Below, in pieces: positions 17,957-27,027 of a DNA stretch of 64,000 nt. The position numbers were made by a program, and so were the translations under genes. How positions within the stretch are numbered: position 1 is the stretch's first letter; every line of letters starts with the position of its first letter. The notes beneath the pieces are model-generated. The model was not told where the DNA came from, did not search any database, and worked only from the letters and a program-made list of their open reading frames with translations. Source of the stretch: Mucilaginibacter oryzae (GTDB lineage: Bacteria; Bacteroidota; Bacteroidia; Sphingobacteriales; Sphingobacteriaceae); the NCBI RefSeq assembly GCF_003148845.1, contig NZ_QGHA01000013.1, positions 54,477 through 118,476 on the forward strand. Direction: 5' to 3'.

Positions 17957-19099
17957 ATGAAAATCGGAATTGTTTGTTACCCAACCTTTGGCGGAAGCGG
18001 GGTTGTAGCTACGGAGCTTGGTAAGGCCCTTGCGGGTCGCGGTCATCAGGTTCATTTTGTTACCTATAACCAGCCGGCGCGCCTGGATCTCTTTTCCGAA
18101 AATTTGTTTTACCACGAGGTTTCGGTATCCAACTACCCGCTGTTTGATTTCCCGCCGTATGAGCTGGCCCTGGCCAGCCGTTTGGTTGATGTGGTACGCC
18201 ATGAGCAACTGGATGTGCTGCACGTTCACTATGCCATACCGCATGCTTCGGCCGCGTTTATGGCTAAGCAAATTTTGATGACCTATGGCATCTACATCCC
18301 GGTGGTAACCACCCTGCATGGTACCGATATTACTTTGGTTGGTAAAGACCGCACCTTTAAACCGGTGGTAACCTTTTCCATCAACCAAAGCGATGGTGTT
18401 ACAGCTGTATCGCAAAACCTTAAAGATGATACCTATAAATTCTTCGAGATAGAAAAGGATATTTTGGTGATCCCTAACTTTATTGATCTGACCCGCTTCA
18501 GCCTGAAACCCAAAGATCATTTTAAGAAAGCTATCGCGCCATCGGGCGAAAAAATAATGGTGCATACTTCTAATTTCCGTAAGGTGAAACGTACGGAAGA
18601 TGTGGTGAAAATTTTTGCGAAGGTGATCAAAAAAATCCCGTCGAAACTGCTGATGGTTGGCGACGGCCCGGAACGTTCCATGTGCGAACAGCTCTGCCGT
18701 GATTTGGGTGTGACTGACGATGTACGCTTTTTAGGTAAACAGGACGCCATTGAAGAGATCCTTTCGGTTTCCGATCTGTTCCTGATGCCCTCACAATCCG
18801 AAAGTTTTGGCCTGGCGGCGCTTGAAGCTATGGCCTGCAAAGTACCGGTGATCAGCAGTAACGCGGGCGGCCTCCCCGAGTTGAATGTGGATGGGGTAAC
18901 CGGCTTTTTGAAAGCCCCCGGAGATGTTGACGGGATGGCTGAAAAAGCAATATTTATTTTGGAAAATGAAGAACGTTTAACTACCTTTAAGGAGAACGCG
19001 CTGGCCCGTGCCAAAGAGTTCGAGTTATCTACCATTCTGCCTAAATACGAAAACTTTTATCTCGAGGTAATTGAGCAGAGTAAAGCCAAAGCTGTTTAA
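17957..19099 (+). CDS. bshA: N-acetyl-alpha-D-glucosaminyl L-malate synthase BshA (bacillithiol biosynthesis)
   Basis: A 380-residue GT4 glycosyltransferase catalysing the first step of bacillithiol synthesis, transfer of GlcNAc from UDP-GlcNAc to L-malate. The N terminus MKIGIVCYPTFGGSGVVATELG is the BshA signature. HVHYAIPHASAA and TTLHGTDITLVG are acceptor-site segments, and the GT4 E-x7-E motif is in SESFGLAALEAMACKVPVI. The length matches the family. No bshB or bshC gene lies in the window, so the pathway is scattered, as is usual in Bacteroidota. Confidence 0.95.
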   Translation: MKIGIVCYPTFGGSGVVATELGKALAGRGHQVHFVTYNQPARLDLFSENLFYHEVSVSNYPLFDFPPYELALASRLVDVVRHEQLDVLHVHYAIPHASAAFMAKQILMTYGIYIPVVTTLHGTDITLVGKDRTFKPVVTFSINQSDGVTAVSQNLKDDTYKFFEIEKDILVIPNFIDLTRFSLKPKDHFKKAIAPSGEKIMVHTSNFRKVKRTEDVVKIFAKVIKKIPSKLLMVGDGPERSMCEQLCRDLGVTDDVRFLGKQDAIEEILSVSDLFLMPSQSESFGLAALEAMACKVPVISSNAGGLPELNVDGVTGFLKAPGDVDGMAEKAIFILENEERLTTFKENALARAKEFELSTILPKYENFYLEVIEQSKAKAV

Positions 19100-19204
19100 A
19101 GAACAGTTGTAATAAAGCTGATACAGTGCGGCTTTATTATTCAAAAGTTAAATTTTGTCGTTTATATTAATTAACTTAGTTTTTCACTCCTAAAAGTTAA
19201 ACTT

Positions 19205-19396
19205 ATGGCAAAGCACACACTAAAAAGCGGACAACTCCTTAGGTACATCGGCAAAAAGTGGAGAAACCTCCAGATTGGCCATCCATTAAAATTTATGGGG
19301 TACGAGGAAAATGGCTTCGCCGACATCTGGGTAGAGTACCAGGGCAAGTTAATGCTGCTGGCCCTTAAGGATGTGGAAACCTTGAGCCTTGCTTAG
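19205..19396 (+). CDS. Small conserved hypothetical protein, 63 aa
   Basis: A short basic-then-neutral protein (MAKHTLKSGQLLRYIGKKWRNL...) with no signal or membrane segment and alternating hydrophobics suggesting a small beta-barrel. It has its own upstream gap of about 105 bp and is closed by a strong terminator, which supports a real single-gene transcript. I do not recognise a family. Confidence 0.65.
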   Translation: MAKHTLKSGQLLRYIGKKWRNLQIGHPLKFMGYEENGFADIWVEYQGKLMLLALKDVETLSLA

Positions 19397-19431
19397 GTAG
19401 TATAACTTAAGCGATCTGTTATCAGGTCAGG

Positions 19432-19479
19432 AAAATAGCCTTACTGCTGCATGCGCGCTTAGTAAGGCTATTTTATTTT
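19432..19479 (+). terminator. Strong intrinsic terminator
   Basis: AAAATAGCCTTACT (19432-19445) pairs perfectly with 19461-19474 around a 15-base loop and runs into TTTTATTTTA. It ends the 63-aa gene transcript ahead of the riboswitch promoter. Confidence 0.9.
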
Positions 19480-19493
19480 AAATAAAAACATCC

Positions 19494-19501
19494 TATCTTA
19501 G
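19494..19501 (+). promoter_or_regulatory. Likely -7 element for the fluoride riboswitch transcript
   Basis: TATCTTAG differs from TAnnTTTG at one position and lies about 13 bp before the riboswitch, so transcription would start just upstream of the aptamer. Confidence 0.45.
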
Positions 19502-19512
19502 CGGCATTAAAA

Positions 19513-19567
19513 AAGGAAATGGTGTCTTCCTACTCAACCGCCCTGAAAAGCTGATGGCGCCTACAGA
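19513..19567 (+). promoter_or_regulatory. Fluoride riboswitch (crcB motif)
   Basis: The stretch has the crcB aptamer landmarks in order: GGAA...TTCC stem with loop ATGGTGTC, then AACCGCC, CTGAAAAG, CTGATGGC and finally GCCTACAG. The loop segment GGTGTC can pair with GGCGCC downstream (with two G-U pairs) to form the expected pseudoknot. It parallels the Thermotoga petrophila aptamer position by position. It lies about 65 bp before a CLC-family gene, a classic fluoride-riboswitch target. Confidence 0.9.
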
Positions 19568-19629
19568 ATAATTAAAACATGGGTTTATAACCTGTGCTAA
19601 TTTTTTGTGGGCTTTTAAATATCAGCATT

Positions 19630-21006
19630 ATGCAAAACAAGCTTTTCTCATCGCAGCATTTTTCAATTTTAAAAAACGCTTTAAAGTTTACAGTAATTGT
19701 TATTCCGGTTGCCATGGTTATAGGCAGCGCGGTAGCTTTGTTCCTATGGGTTTTAAGCCTGGCTATTCATTTCCGTTTTGCGCATAACCGGCTGTTATAC
19801 CTGTTGCCTTTGGCCGGTATTGCCATTTATTTTATTTATAAGCTTTTCGGCCGTTCGGCCGAAAAGGGCAATAACCTCATTATTGACGAAATTCACACGC
19901 CCGGGGGCGGCGTACCTAAACGCATGGCGCCGCTGGTGTTGCTTACCACTATTATCACCCACTTGTTTGGCGGTTCGGCCGGACGCGAGGGTACGGCGGT
20001 GCAAATGGGGGGCAGCATTGCCCAGATGATGGGTAAGTGGTTTAACTTAAACCCGGCCGATACGCAAACCTTGCTTACTGCGGGCATAGCCGCAGGCTTC
20101 GGGGCTGTGTTTGGCACACCCCTAACGGGCGCTGTTTTTGCCATCGAGGTGCTAACCATTGGCCGGGTACAATACAACGCGCTGTTACCCTGCCTTATAG
20201 CGGGCATTACCGGCGATATTACCGTGGCCGCCTGGGGTATACACCACACCGCTTACCATATTGATATTATACCTGCCGCTCCGCATTGGTTTTCGGGTTA
20301 TGTTTCAGTTGATTTGCTGTTGATTATCAAAATAATTATCGCCTCAATAGCCTTTGGTTTAACCAGCTACCTATTTGCCCGTATGGTGCACGGTATCAAA
20401 AGCTTTTTTGTGCGATATGTAAAAACGCCATGGCTTATCCCGGCCATAGGCGGTTTAATTATTATTGCGCTCTTCCTGATCAACGGGAAACCCGATTACC
20501 TGAGTTTAGGAGTAGATGCCGAAGATCCGGGCGCGGTTACCATCCCTTCCGCTTTTCATGTCGGCGGGGCAGATACCTGGAGCTGGCTCTGGAAAACTAT
20601 TTATACTACCGTTACCCTTGGCACAGGCTTTAAAGGCGGCGAAGTTACCCCGCTTTTTTATATCGGCGCTACATTGGGCAACACATTGGCCGCGTTGCTT
20701 AACGCGCCGGTAAGCCTGTTTGCCGCTTTAGGCTTTATAGCGGTTTTTGCAGGCGCCACCAATACCCCGCTGGCCTGTACTTTTATGGGGATTGAATTGT
20801 TTGGCGGCGAGTATGCGTTGCTTTTCGCGATAGCCTGTATTACAGCGTACCTTTTTAGCGGGCATACCGGCATTTACAGTTCACAACGGATTGGCGTAGG
20901 GAAGTTTGACGACACGGACGACAAAACCCTTTCGGACTCGATGAAGCGGGATGGTTACCTATATGAAAAGCTGGCGAAGTATAAATTTTTGAAGAGGAAA
21001 GAATAA
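19630..21006 (+). CDS. CLC-family transporter, probable fluoride/proton antiporter (CLC-F type)
   Basis: A 458-residue membrane protein with about 10-12 helices and the CLC signatures: GGSAGREGTAVQMGG (gating Glu retained), GFGAVFGTPLTGAVFAIE and GTGFKGGEVTPLFYIGATLG. The first anion-site motif is altered (TPGGGVPKRMAP rather than GSGIP), and GREGT replaces the usual GREGP; both depart from chloride CLCs and fit the CLC-F branch. The fluoride riboswitch just upstream makes fluoride export the best prediction. I chose the ATG at 19630 over the GTG at 19594, which would add 12 residues. Confidence 0.9.
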   Translation: MQNKLFSSQHFSILKNALKFTVIVIPVAMVIGSAVALFLWVLSLAIHFRFAHNRLLYLLPLAGIAIYFIYKLFGRSAEKGNNLIIDEIHTPGGGVPKRMAPLVLLTTIITHLFGGSAGREGTAVQMGGSIAQMMGKWFNLNPADTQTLLTAGIAAGFGAVFGTPLTGAVFAIEVLTIGRVQYNALLPCLIAGITGDITVAAWGIHHTAYHIDIIPAAPHWFSGYVSVDLLLIIKIIIASIAFGLTSYLFARMVHGIKSFFVRYVKTPWLIPAIGGLIIIALFLINGKPDYLSLGVDAEDPGAVTIPSAFHVGGADTWSWLWKTIYTTVTLGTGFKGGEVTPLFYIGATLGNTLAALLNAPVSLFAALGFIAVFAGATNTPLACTFMGIELFGGEYALLFAIACITAYLFSGHTGIYSSQRIGVGKFDDTDDKTLSDSMKRDGYLYEKLAKYKFLKRKE

Positions 21007-21148
21007 CTGCCTTGTGCTGAATTACTCCTTATTCGCCATGGCAGAAATATGAAAAAGGCGATGATATATTAGTGAGCTTTATTACGTAATTTTCCGGGCG
21101 CCTCACCCTTTAGGGCATAGCCGTTAACTAAAGTAAATCATAGAGCCC

Positions 21149-21181
21149 ATGGTCGTTGTGTTATCTTATCACACCGACCAT
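21149..21181. repeat. REP-like hairpin
   Basis: ATGGTCG (21149-21155) pairs with CGACCAT (21175-21181), extended by imperfect TGTG/CACA pairs. It sits in the 303-bp gap after the CLC gene. Confidence 0.45.
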
Positions 21182-21224
21182 GCTCCAGGGTGGAATGTTA
21201 TCGTTCAATTAGCGCAACTTCTTT

Positions 21225-21267
21225 AAATTATGTGGTATGGTGAAAACACCGACTACAGGCTCGAATA
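21225..21267 (+). repeat. Dispersed repeat family 2, copy 1
   Basis: A stretch of about 43 bp ending AAAACACCGACTACAGGCTCGAATA matches 24380-24423 with a few substitutions. It is the only recognisable element in this part of the gap; there is no coding potential. Confidence 0.55.
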
Positions 21268-21309
21268 GGCTTAAACTGCCACCGAGTCTGCAACTGTCAC
21301 CAATCAAAA

Positions 21310-22161
21310 TCAGTGTTTATTCCCAAACCCAAACTCGCGGTAAGTATTAGGCTCATCGTCGGTATTGGCAAAGGCGAAAGTGAAAGTGGCGCTCCAGCTT
21401 TCGTAGTCGGCTTTTTTATCCTGCGATGGCTCAACGTGGGTTGTGCTGATCATATAAACGCCCTCGCGGCTTAATTTAAAAAACACCAGCCCGCTACCGT
21501 CTGTTAGTAGTTTTTGAGGGATTACGGTACCGTTAATGGTGCGTACATATTGAATTACCACCGCGTCTTTTAAAGGTTTACCTTTAAAAAGCACCTGCGC
21601 GGTAACATCATCGCCATAAGCGGCTTTATAGGGGTTTTGTTGTATCACAATTTCGTAATCCTGGCCTAAGGGCTTATCGAAGTCTTTTCCACTGGCCTTG
21701 TCAACAATAACCAGGGTTTTGGTATAGCGGTGAAACCTTTCCACAAAGTACTGCTGACTGCTGGCTTTCGCGTCTTCGGCCATTTTATCAAGGCCCTCAC
21801 TCTCCAGGTTTCGTAAAAACTTGTTTCGTTCCGATTCTGTTTCGTCTTCCCGTTGCAGTTCAAAAAGTGCCAGTCCCGGGTTTTGCATCGGGTAACTCAG
21901 CAACACACTATCGGTGGGGTTACCGCTTTTGGATACGTCTGTTTTTTTTGATCCTTCGTACAGCATAAACTTAGTGGCTTTGGCTGTCGCTGATTTAAAT
22001 TCATTGTCGGTTTTAAACTCGCTGCCGCTTAACAGGTGCAGGTTAAGCTTATCACCTTTATGTACAAAAAAAGTTCGTGGCAATAAAAAGAAGTCCTGCG
22101 CGCCGGCGGTAAATCCGCATAGCCATAGCAGCACAAAAAGCAAAATACGCTTATGTTTCAT
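21310..22161 (-). CDS. DUF4198-like secreted protein
   Basis: A 283-residue exported protein with a signal peptide ending in FTAGAQ. It begins DFFLLPRTFFVHKGDKLNLHLLSGSEF, continues with YEIVIQQNPYKAAYGDDVTAQVLFKGKPLKDA, and has TDGSGLVFFKLSREGVYMISTTHVE near the end. These are features of DUF4198, a periplasmic beta-sandwich family often linked to metal uptake in other bacteria. No metal-uptake genes are nearby. I chose the Met at 22161; upstream codons lack a signal peptide and would approach the divergent gene. Confidence 0.75.
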   Translation of the reverse strand: MKHKRILLFVLLWLCGFTAGAQDFFLLPRTFFVHKGDKLNLHLLSGSEFKTDNEFKSATAKATKFMLYEGSKKTDVSKSGNPTDSVLLSYPMQNPGLALFELQREDETESERNKFLRNLESEGLDKMAEDAKASSQQYFVERFHRYTKTLVIVDKASGKDFDKPLGQDYEIVIQQNPYKAAYGDDVTAQVLFKGKPLKDAVVIQYVRTINGTVIPQKLLTDGSGLVFFKLSREGVYMISTTHVEPSQDKKADYESWSATFTFAFANTDDEPNTYREFGFGNKH

Positions 22162-22220
22162 AGTTTTTGGATAGTAACACCAAACATACAAAGTTTTGAA
22201 AACTTCAGTAGTTTTACAGT

Positions 22221-24200
22221 ATGATTTTTGACAGGAAAAACCTCGATAATGAAACCCTGCTGGCATTTTATAAAAAATTGCTGTTTCCCCGCATGGTTGA
22301 AGAGAAGATGCTGATACTGTTAAGACAGGGGCGCATTGGCAAGTGGTTTTCGGGTATTGGCCAGGAAGCTATAGCTGTTGGCAGTACCCTGGCCATGAAT
22401 GCCGATGAGTACATTTTACCCATGCACCGTAACCTCGGTGTTTTTACAACAAGGGAGATTCCGCTTTCGCGCCTGATGGCGCAATGGCAGGGTAAGCCCT
22501 CGGGTTTTACCAAGGGGCGCGACCGTTCATTTCATTTCGGTACGCAGGAGTATAAGATCATCGGGATGATTTCGCACCTCGGCCCGCAGCTTGCCCTGGC
22601 CGATGGCATTGCCCTGGCTGACGTGTTATCTAAAAGGAAAAAATCGACATTGGTTTATACCGGCGAGGGCGGCACCAGCGAAGGCGATTTTCACGAAGCG
22701 CTGAATATCGCTTCGGTATGGAAGCTGCCGGTGATATTTTTAATTGAAAATAATGGTTATGCCCTCTCTACGCCAACCAGCGAGCAATACAATTGCCGCG
22801 AACTGGTTGATAAGGCTATTGGCTATGGTATTGAAGGCCGCCGGATAGATGGAAATAACATATTGGAGGTTTACCACACCATTACCGAATTAAATAAAGC
22901 CATCCGCGAAAACCCACGCCCGGTTTTGCTGGAGTGCATGACTTTCAGGATGCGCGGCCACGAAGAAGCCTCGGGGATTAAATATGTACCGCAAAACCTG
23001 TTTGAATGGTGGGCAGCTAAAGACCCGGTTACCAACTTCGAAAAATACCTGCTTGCGTCGGGGGTATTGTTAAAAGACCAAATCCCGGCGATCAGGCAGG
23101 AGTTCAGCAAAATTATTGAAAACGAGATAGAAAAGGCCGATGCAGAGCCTGATATTGTACCGGATATAGCTACCGAATTGAAGGATATGTATGCGCCTTA
23201 CAGATTCGCGGTAGCGCAACAACCGGCACTCCCCGTTACCAATAAGCGCTATATAGATGCCATTAGCGATGGCCTGAAAAGCGCGATGCGAAGGCACAAC
23301 AACCTGGTAATTATGGGCCAGGATATTGCCGAATACGGCGGTGCCTTTAAAATTACCCAGGGTTTTGTTGAAGAGTTTGGAAAAAGCCGGGTACGCAATA
23401 CCCCCATTTGCGAATCGGGCATTGTGGGCGCGGCCATGGGGCTTGCGCTTAACGGCTACAAGGCCATTGTTGAAATGCAGTTTGCCGATTTTGTGAGCTG
23501 TGGCTTTAACCAGATTGTGAATAACCTGGCCAAAACACATTACCGCTGGGGCCAGGGAGTTGATGTGGTGATCAGGATGCCGGCAGGTGCGGGCACCGGC
23601 GCCGGGCCGTTCCACTCGCAAAGCAACGAGGCCTGGTTTACCAAAACTCCCGGGCTAAAAATAGTGTACCCCGCTTTCCCGGCAGATGCCAAGGCATTGC
23701 TGCTGGCCGCGGTTGATGACCCGAACCCGGTACTTTATTTTGAGCATAAGTATTTATACCGCGGCATTCACGGCGATGTGCCCGATGGTGATATGATGAT
23801 TGAAATAGGCAAGGCTAACGTCATCAGGCAAGGTAGCCAGGCCAGCATCATCACCTTTGGTCTGGGCGTGCATTGGGCTATGGAATACGCGGAAAAACAT
23901 CCGGATCAATCTGTCGAGATTATTGATTTGCGCAGCCTGCAGCCCTGGGATCAGGAAGCAGTTGAAGCAAGCTTAAAAAAAACAGGCAGGGCGCTGGTGC
24001 TGCATGAAGATACGCTTACCAGCGGTTTTGGCGCCGAAATTGCTGCCCACCTCTCTGAACATTGTTTTAAATACCTCGACGCCCCGGTAATGCGTTGCGG
24101 CAGCCTGGACACCGCCATCCCGATGAGCAAAGCCCTCGAAGAGCAGTTTCTGGCGAAGGCCCGGCTGGAGGAAACGATGCAGAAGTTATTGGGGTATTGA
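22221..24200 (+). CDS. Fused alpha/beta E1 component of a branched-chain-type 2-oxoacid dehydrogenase
   Basis: A 659-residue thiamine-diphosphate enzyme in which E1-alpha (about 1-320) and E1-beta (about 335-659) are one chain. The alpha half has the TDP motif GEGGTSEGDFHEALN...FLIENNGYALSTPT and the phosphorylation-loop-like SFHFGTQEYK. The beta half has GQDIAEYGGAFKIT, TPICESGIVGAAMGLALNG and HSQSNEAWF. Fused E1 proteins are common in Bacteroidota and decarboxylate branched-chain 2-oxoacids for branched fatty acids and catabolism. E2 and E3 are not in the window. Confidence 0.93.
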   Translation: MIFDRKNLDNETLLAFYKKLLFPRMVEEKMLILLRQGRIGKWFSGIGQEAIAVGSTLAMNADEYILPMHRNLGVFTTREIPLSRLMAQWQGKPSGFTKGRDRSFHFGTQEYKIIGMISHLGPQLALADGIALADVLSKRKKSTLVYTGEGGTSEGDFHEALNIASVWKLPVIFLIENNGYALSTPTSEQYNCRELVDKAIGYGIEGRRIDGNNILEVYHTITELNKAIRENPRPVLLECMTFRMRGHEEASGIKYVPQNLFEWWAAKDPVTNFEKYLLASGVLLKDQIPAIRQEFSKIIENEIEKADAEPDIVPDIATELKDMYAPYRFAVAQQPALPVTNKRYIDAISDGLKSAMRRHNNLVIMGQDIAEYGGAFKITQGFVEEFGKSRVRNTPICESGIVGAAMGLALNGYKAIVEMQFADFVSCGFNQIVNNLAKTHYRWGQGVDVVIRMPAGAGTGAGPFHSQSNEAWFTKTPGLKIVYPAFPADAKALLLAAVDDPNPVLYFEHKYLYRGIHGDVPDGDMMIEIGKANVIRQGSQASIITFGLGVHWAMEYAEKHPDQSVEIIDLRSLQPWDQEAVEASLKKTGRALVLHEDTLTSGFGAEIAAHLSEHCFKYLDAPVMRCGSLDTAIPMSKALEEQFLAKARLEETMQKLLGY

Positions 24201-24379
24201 GGCGTGTAGCCGCTCGCGATAAAGTTCTTGTCGCTCAAGGGGGATCGTAATAAAATACACACACTATTTGCGCTGGATACCAATTATGAGCAATCGGATG
24301 TTTGAGCTTGTGATCGGTGTTTTCACCGCACCACCCTTATGCTATCGGCAGATTGCTCCAAATTAAACATTACACTATT

Positions 24380-24423
24380 AAATCATGGGGTACGTTTAAA
24401 ACACCGACCACTGGCTTGAATAT
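24380..24423 (+). repeat. Dispersed repeat family 2, copy 2
   Basis: Related to 21225-21267 (AAAACACCGACCACTGGCTTGAATA). Just upstream, 24311-24335 carries a partial reverse-oriented match (ATCGGTGTTTTCACC), so the element may be palindromic. The remainder of the 343-bp gap 24201-24543 holds nothing else I can name. Confidence 0.5.
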
Positions 24424-24543
24424 CGACAAAGGGAGCTTTAGCACCACCCTTCCGTCATAAAATGTTAATTGGCCGTTGGTTTCCGATAAAAATCTCATCT
24501 TTATATTTTCATTTAATATTCATCTCGTCCATCTACATTAGCA

Positions 24544-25116
24544 ATGTCATCACACCATATTGTTCGCGAAAAACAGGAGCCTGCCTTACTGGTGTTAAGT
24601 ATGGATGCTTTTGATGAGGAGATGCTGGGGCAACTGCTGGAATGGAGCCCTACAGTGCTCTGCACAACCGACATGGCCGAAAAGCTGGACGCGCTGGGTA
24701 CTAAGGTTGACTGGATAGTTGGTGATGGTGATTGGAGCCATTTTCAATCGGATGTGAAAGTGATGCCGGTTGGTAGTGACAAGCCTCCTGTAACAGCATT
24801 AAAATACCTGGTAGCAAATAGTTACCCGGCGGTTAATGTGGTTACCGACCGTTTTAGCGAAACTGATTATTTGTTTTATGCAGATAAAATCAACCTTGTG
24901 GTTTTCTGCAAAAAACAAAAGATTTACCCGGTTGGTCCGGGTTTCAGCAAATGGAAGCCCGCCGGCGAAGTGATTGAAATACTATCTTCTCCGGTAGCTT
25001 TGCAGGTAAACGGGCTTGAAATTTTGAGCGGAAACAGGTATCAAACCACGGGCGACGGTTTTTTCAGCCTGCAGTTTGAACAGCCTTTTTTGTTTATTGC
25101 CGAGGATGTGGAGTAG
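24544..25116 (+). CDS. Thiamine pyrophosphokinase-like protein
   Basis: A 190-residue cytoplasmic protein. The segment VDWIVGDGDWSHF (about 54-67) resembles the PDxIxGDFDS active-site motif of thiamine pyrophosphokinase, followed by KPPVTALKYL where the family has its TD-x2-K-A motif. The C-terminal beta-rich part (GEVIEILSS, LQVNGLEI) matches the thiamine-binding domain. The Asp-Ser of the motif reads DW-S, so it is a divergent member. It would make thiamine diphosphate, the cofactor of the E1 protein just upstream, though a 343-bp gap separates them. Confidence 0.6.
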   Translation: MSSHHIVREKQEPALLVLSMDAFDEEMLGQLLEWSPTVLCTTDMAEKLDALGTKVDWIVGDGDWSHFQSDVKVMPVGSDKPPVTALKYLVANSYPAVNVVTDRFSETDYLFYADKINLVVFCKKQKIYPVGPGFSKWKPAGEVIEILSSPVALQVNGLEILSGNRYQTTGDGFFSLQFEQPFLFIAEDVE

Positions 25117-25266
25117 CGAAACCGTTAGTAACTACGTACAGGCAAAAAATGGTTCGCTTTTTGAGTAAAAATAATTAAAAACGCATTAAACCGTTTAAAC
25201 TTTTAATAGTCTATATATTTATATCAGCAAAAATACCCTGCTGATCTGTTAAAAAAATCTTTCATC

Positions 25267-26409
25267 ATGAAAAGGACATATAAAAATCTGTTAACAATCG
25301 CTTTGGGGGGCTTGTTGAGCTTATCCTTAGCATTCAATGCCGATGCACAACGCGGTGGTGGATCTCGTGGCGGTGGTGGAGGCGGCGGAGGCGGTTCACG
25401 CCCGTCTGGCGGTGGTGGCGGAGGCGGCGGTTTTTCCCGTCCTTCCGGTGGTAGTTTTTCCCGTCCGTCTCAATCATTTGGCGGCGGCCAGGCAATTGCC
25501 CCTCCTTCACGTAGTTATGGTGCAAGCCCACGTGGCAGCATAGGCAGTTCAATCAGCCCGTCGTCAGGGCAACAGTATGGTGGTCGCGGCAGTTACGGAA
25601 TCAGGCCAAACCCATCATCGGTAGCGCCTCAACGTAGTTATGGCAGCACCGGTCGTACCGTATATGGCGGTATTGGCGGCCGTGGAAGCTACGCTACTGT
25701 AGACGGACGTTCCTATAACGGCGGCCGTGGCAGTTTTTACCGCGGCGGTAACTACAGCTATGGTGGCCGCAGAGTTTATCCGGGCACTTATGGTTACGGT
25801 GGCCATTATGGCGGTCGCGGTGGTTATTTTGGTAACCACTACTATTATCCGTACCGCAATTATTACTGGTCATATTATTACCCACGTTTAGGTTTTAGCA
25901 TTGGCTACCTGCCATACGGCTACTATCCATTCTGGTGGGGCGATTACCAGTACTATTATGCCGATGGTTTATACTATCGTCAATATAATGATCAATATAC
26001 TGTAGTTGAGCCGCCGGTAGGCGCAGAAATTAAAAACCTGCCTTCAGGTGCTGAATCAATCATGATCAATGGCGAACAGTATTATGAATTAAATGGCGTT
26101 TATTATCAGCCATATACCAAGGATGACGGCACAACCGTATATGTAATTGCCGGTAAAGACGGTCAGTTAAATACCGATCAGGGCGGAAGCGGCGATTACG
26201 ATCAGGGCCCGCAAATGGGTGATATTGTAACCCAATTGCCTCCTGATTGCAGGAAGATCAAAATAAACGGCGAAAAGCTGTTTGTATCTCCCGACGGCTT
26301 TTATTACCAGGAAACCGAGCAGAATGGCAGCAAGGCTTACAAAATTGTAGGTACCCCTTCTGATGACCCGGCAGATAACGGTGATGGCAGCGATCAAAGC
26401 TCTGATTAA
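25267..26409 (+). CDS. DUF6515 family secreted Gly/Tyr-rich protein
   Basis: A 380-residue exported protein. The signal peptide ends at NADAQ (about residue 27). Residues 28-220 are low complexity: RGG/GGGG runs, then RGSYG and YGGR repeats, then Tyr-rich YYYPYRNYYWSYYYPRLGF. The C-terminal half has two copies of a beta unit, (E)IKNLPSGAESIMINGEQYYELNGVYYQ and VTQLPPDCRKIKINGEKLFVSPDGFYYQ, which define DUF6515. It is probably a surface or matrix protein; no activity is known. A terminator follows. Confidence 0.85.
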   Translation: MKRTYKNLLTIALGGLLSLSLAFNADAQRGGGSRGGGGGGGGGSRPSGGGGGGGGFSRPSGGSFSRPSQSFGGGQAIAPPSRSYGASPRGSIGSSISPSSGQQYGGRGSYGIRPNPSSVAPQRSYGSTGRTVYGGIGGRGSYATVDGRSYNGGRGSFYRGGNYSYGGRRVYPGTYGYGGHYGGRGGYFGNHYYYPYRNYYWSYYYPRLGFSIGYLPYGYYPFWWGDYQYYYADGLYYRQYNDQYTVVEPPVGAEIKNLPSGAESIMINGEQYYELNGVYYQPYTKDDGTTVYVIAGKDGQLNTDQGGSGDYDQGPQMGDIVTQLPPDCRKIKINGEKLFVSPDGFYYQETEQNGSKAYKIVGTPSDDPADNGDGSDQSSD

Positions 26410-26442
26410 GGTAATTAATAAAAATTCAATATATATCCGAGG

Positions 26443-26472
26443 CTGCTTCTGTAAAGAGGCAGCCTTTTTTAA
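26443..26472 (+). terminator. Intrinsic terminator after the DUF6515 gene
   Basis: AGGCTGC pairs with GCAGCCT (with AGGC/GCCT at the base) around TTCTGTAAAGAG, followed by six T. Confidence 0.85.
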
Positions 26473-26650
26473 TGGCCGGAGGCGTGAATAAATGAGTAAT
26501 GGCGGAAACCGGCTTATATCCGTTTATACGGCAAAATCAACGCGATAGACGGTTAATTTCGAGGTAATAGCTGCTTGAACGGATAACTGTGATCTTTGAT
26601 AATACGAGTTACTTATGCTTAGCCAAATAAAATATAACATTAAAAAAAAC

Positions 26651-26680
26651 AATGCGCTGCCCCTGTACGGCGCATTATTT
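26651..26680 (+). other. Terminator-like hairpin without an upstream gene
   Basis: AATGCGC (26651-26657) pairs perfectly with GCGCATT (26670-26676), followed by ATTTATT. The nearest plus-strand gene already has its own terminator 180 bp earlier, so this could end an unannotated small RNA. Confidence 0.4.
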
Positions 26681-26983
26681 ATTAACTAAAACTGTATTTT
26701 TTAATAAAAAAACACAAATTAAAGAACACTAGGGAATATCGTTAAAACCGGTGATGAACTGGTTAGCTAAGGATTGAAAATGTTAAATATTGGTTACGGA
26801 AAACCAGATAATGAAGCAATAGGTAGCATAAACGCCGCGAATATATGAAGATGGAACGCAATGGCCCGTTTTATATAGTTATAACTTAAGCTATAGACGT
26901 ATTTGATAAGCAAACGTTACAATCTGCAAAAAATTTCATTCGCGGTAATTTATTTTTAACTGTCGTTTAAATCTGTTTGCGCA

Positions 26984-27027
26984 CCCCCGGTGTCGTATTG
27001 CACAGCCCCTTAGTGGTAAACCGGGGG
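26984..27027. other. GC-rich perfect hairpin
   Basis: CCCCCGGT (26984-26991) pairs with ACCGGGGG (27020-27027) around a 28-base loop. It stands out in AT-rich surroundings. Function unknown. Confidence 0.4.

Noticed and set aside
25334..25552. Overlapping ORFs in the Gly-rich part of the DUF6515 gene
   Set aside because: They are frame shadows of the GGC/GGT repeat; products are His/Arg- or Val/Ala-rich without features.
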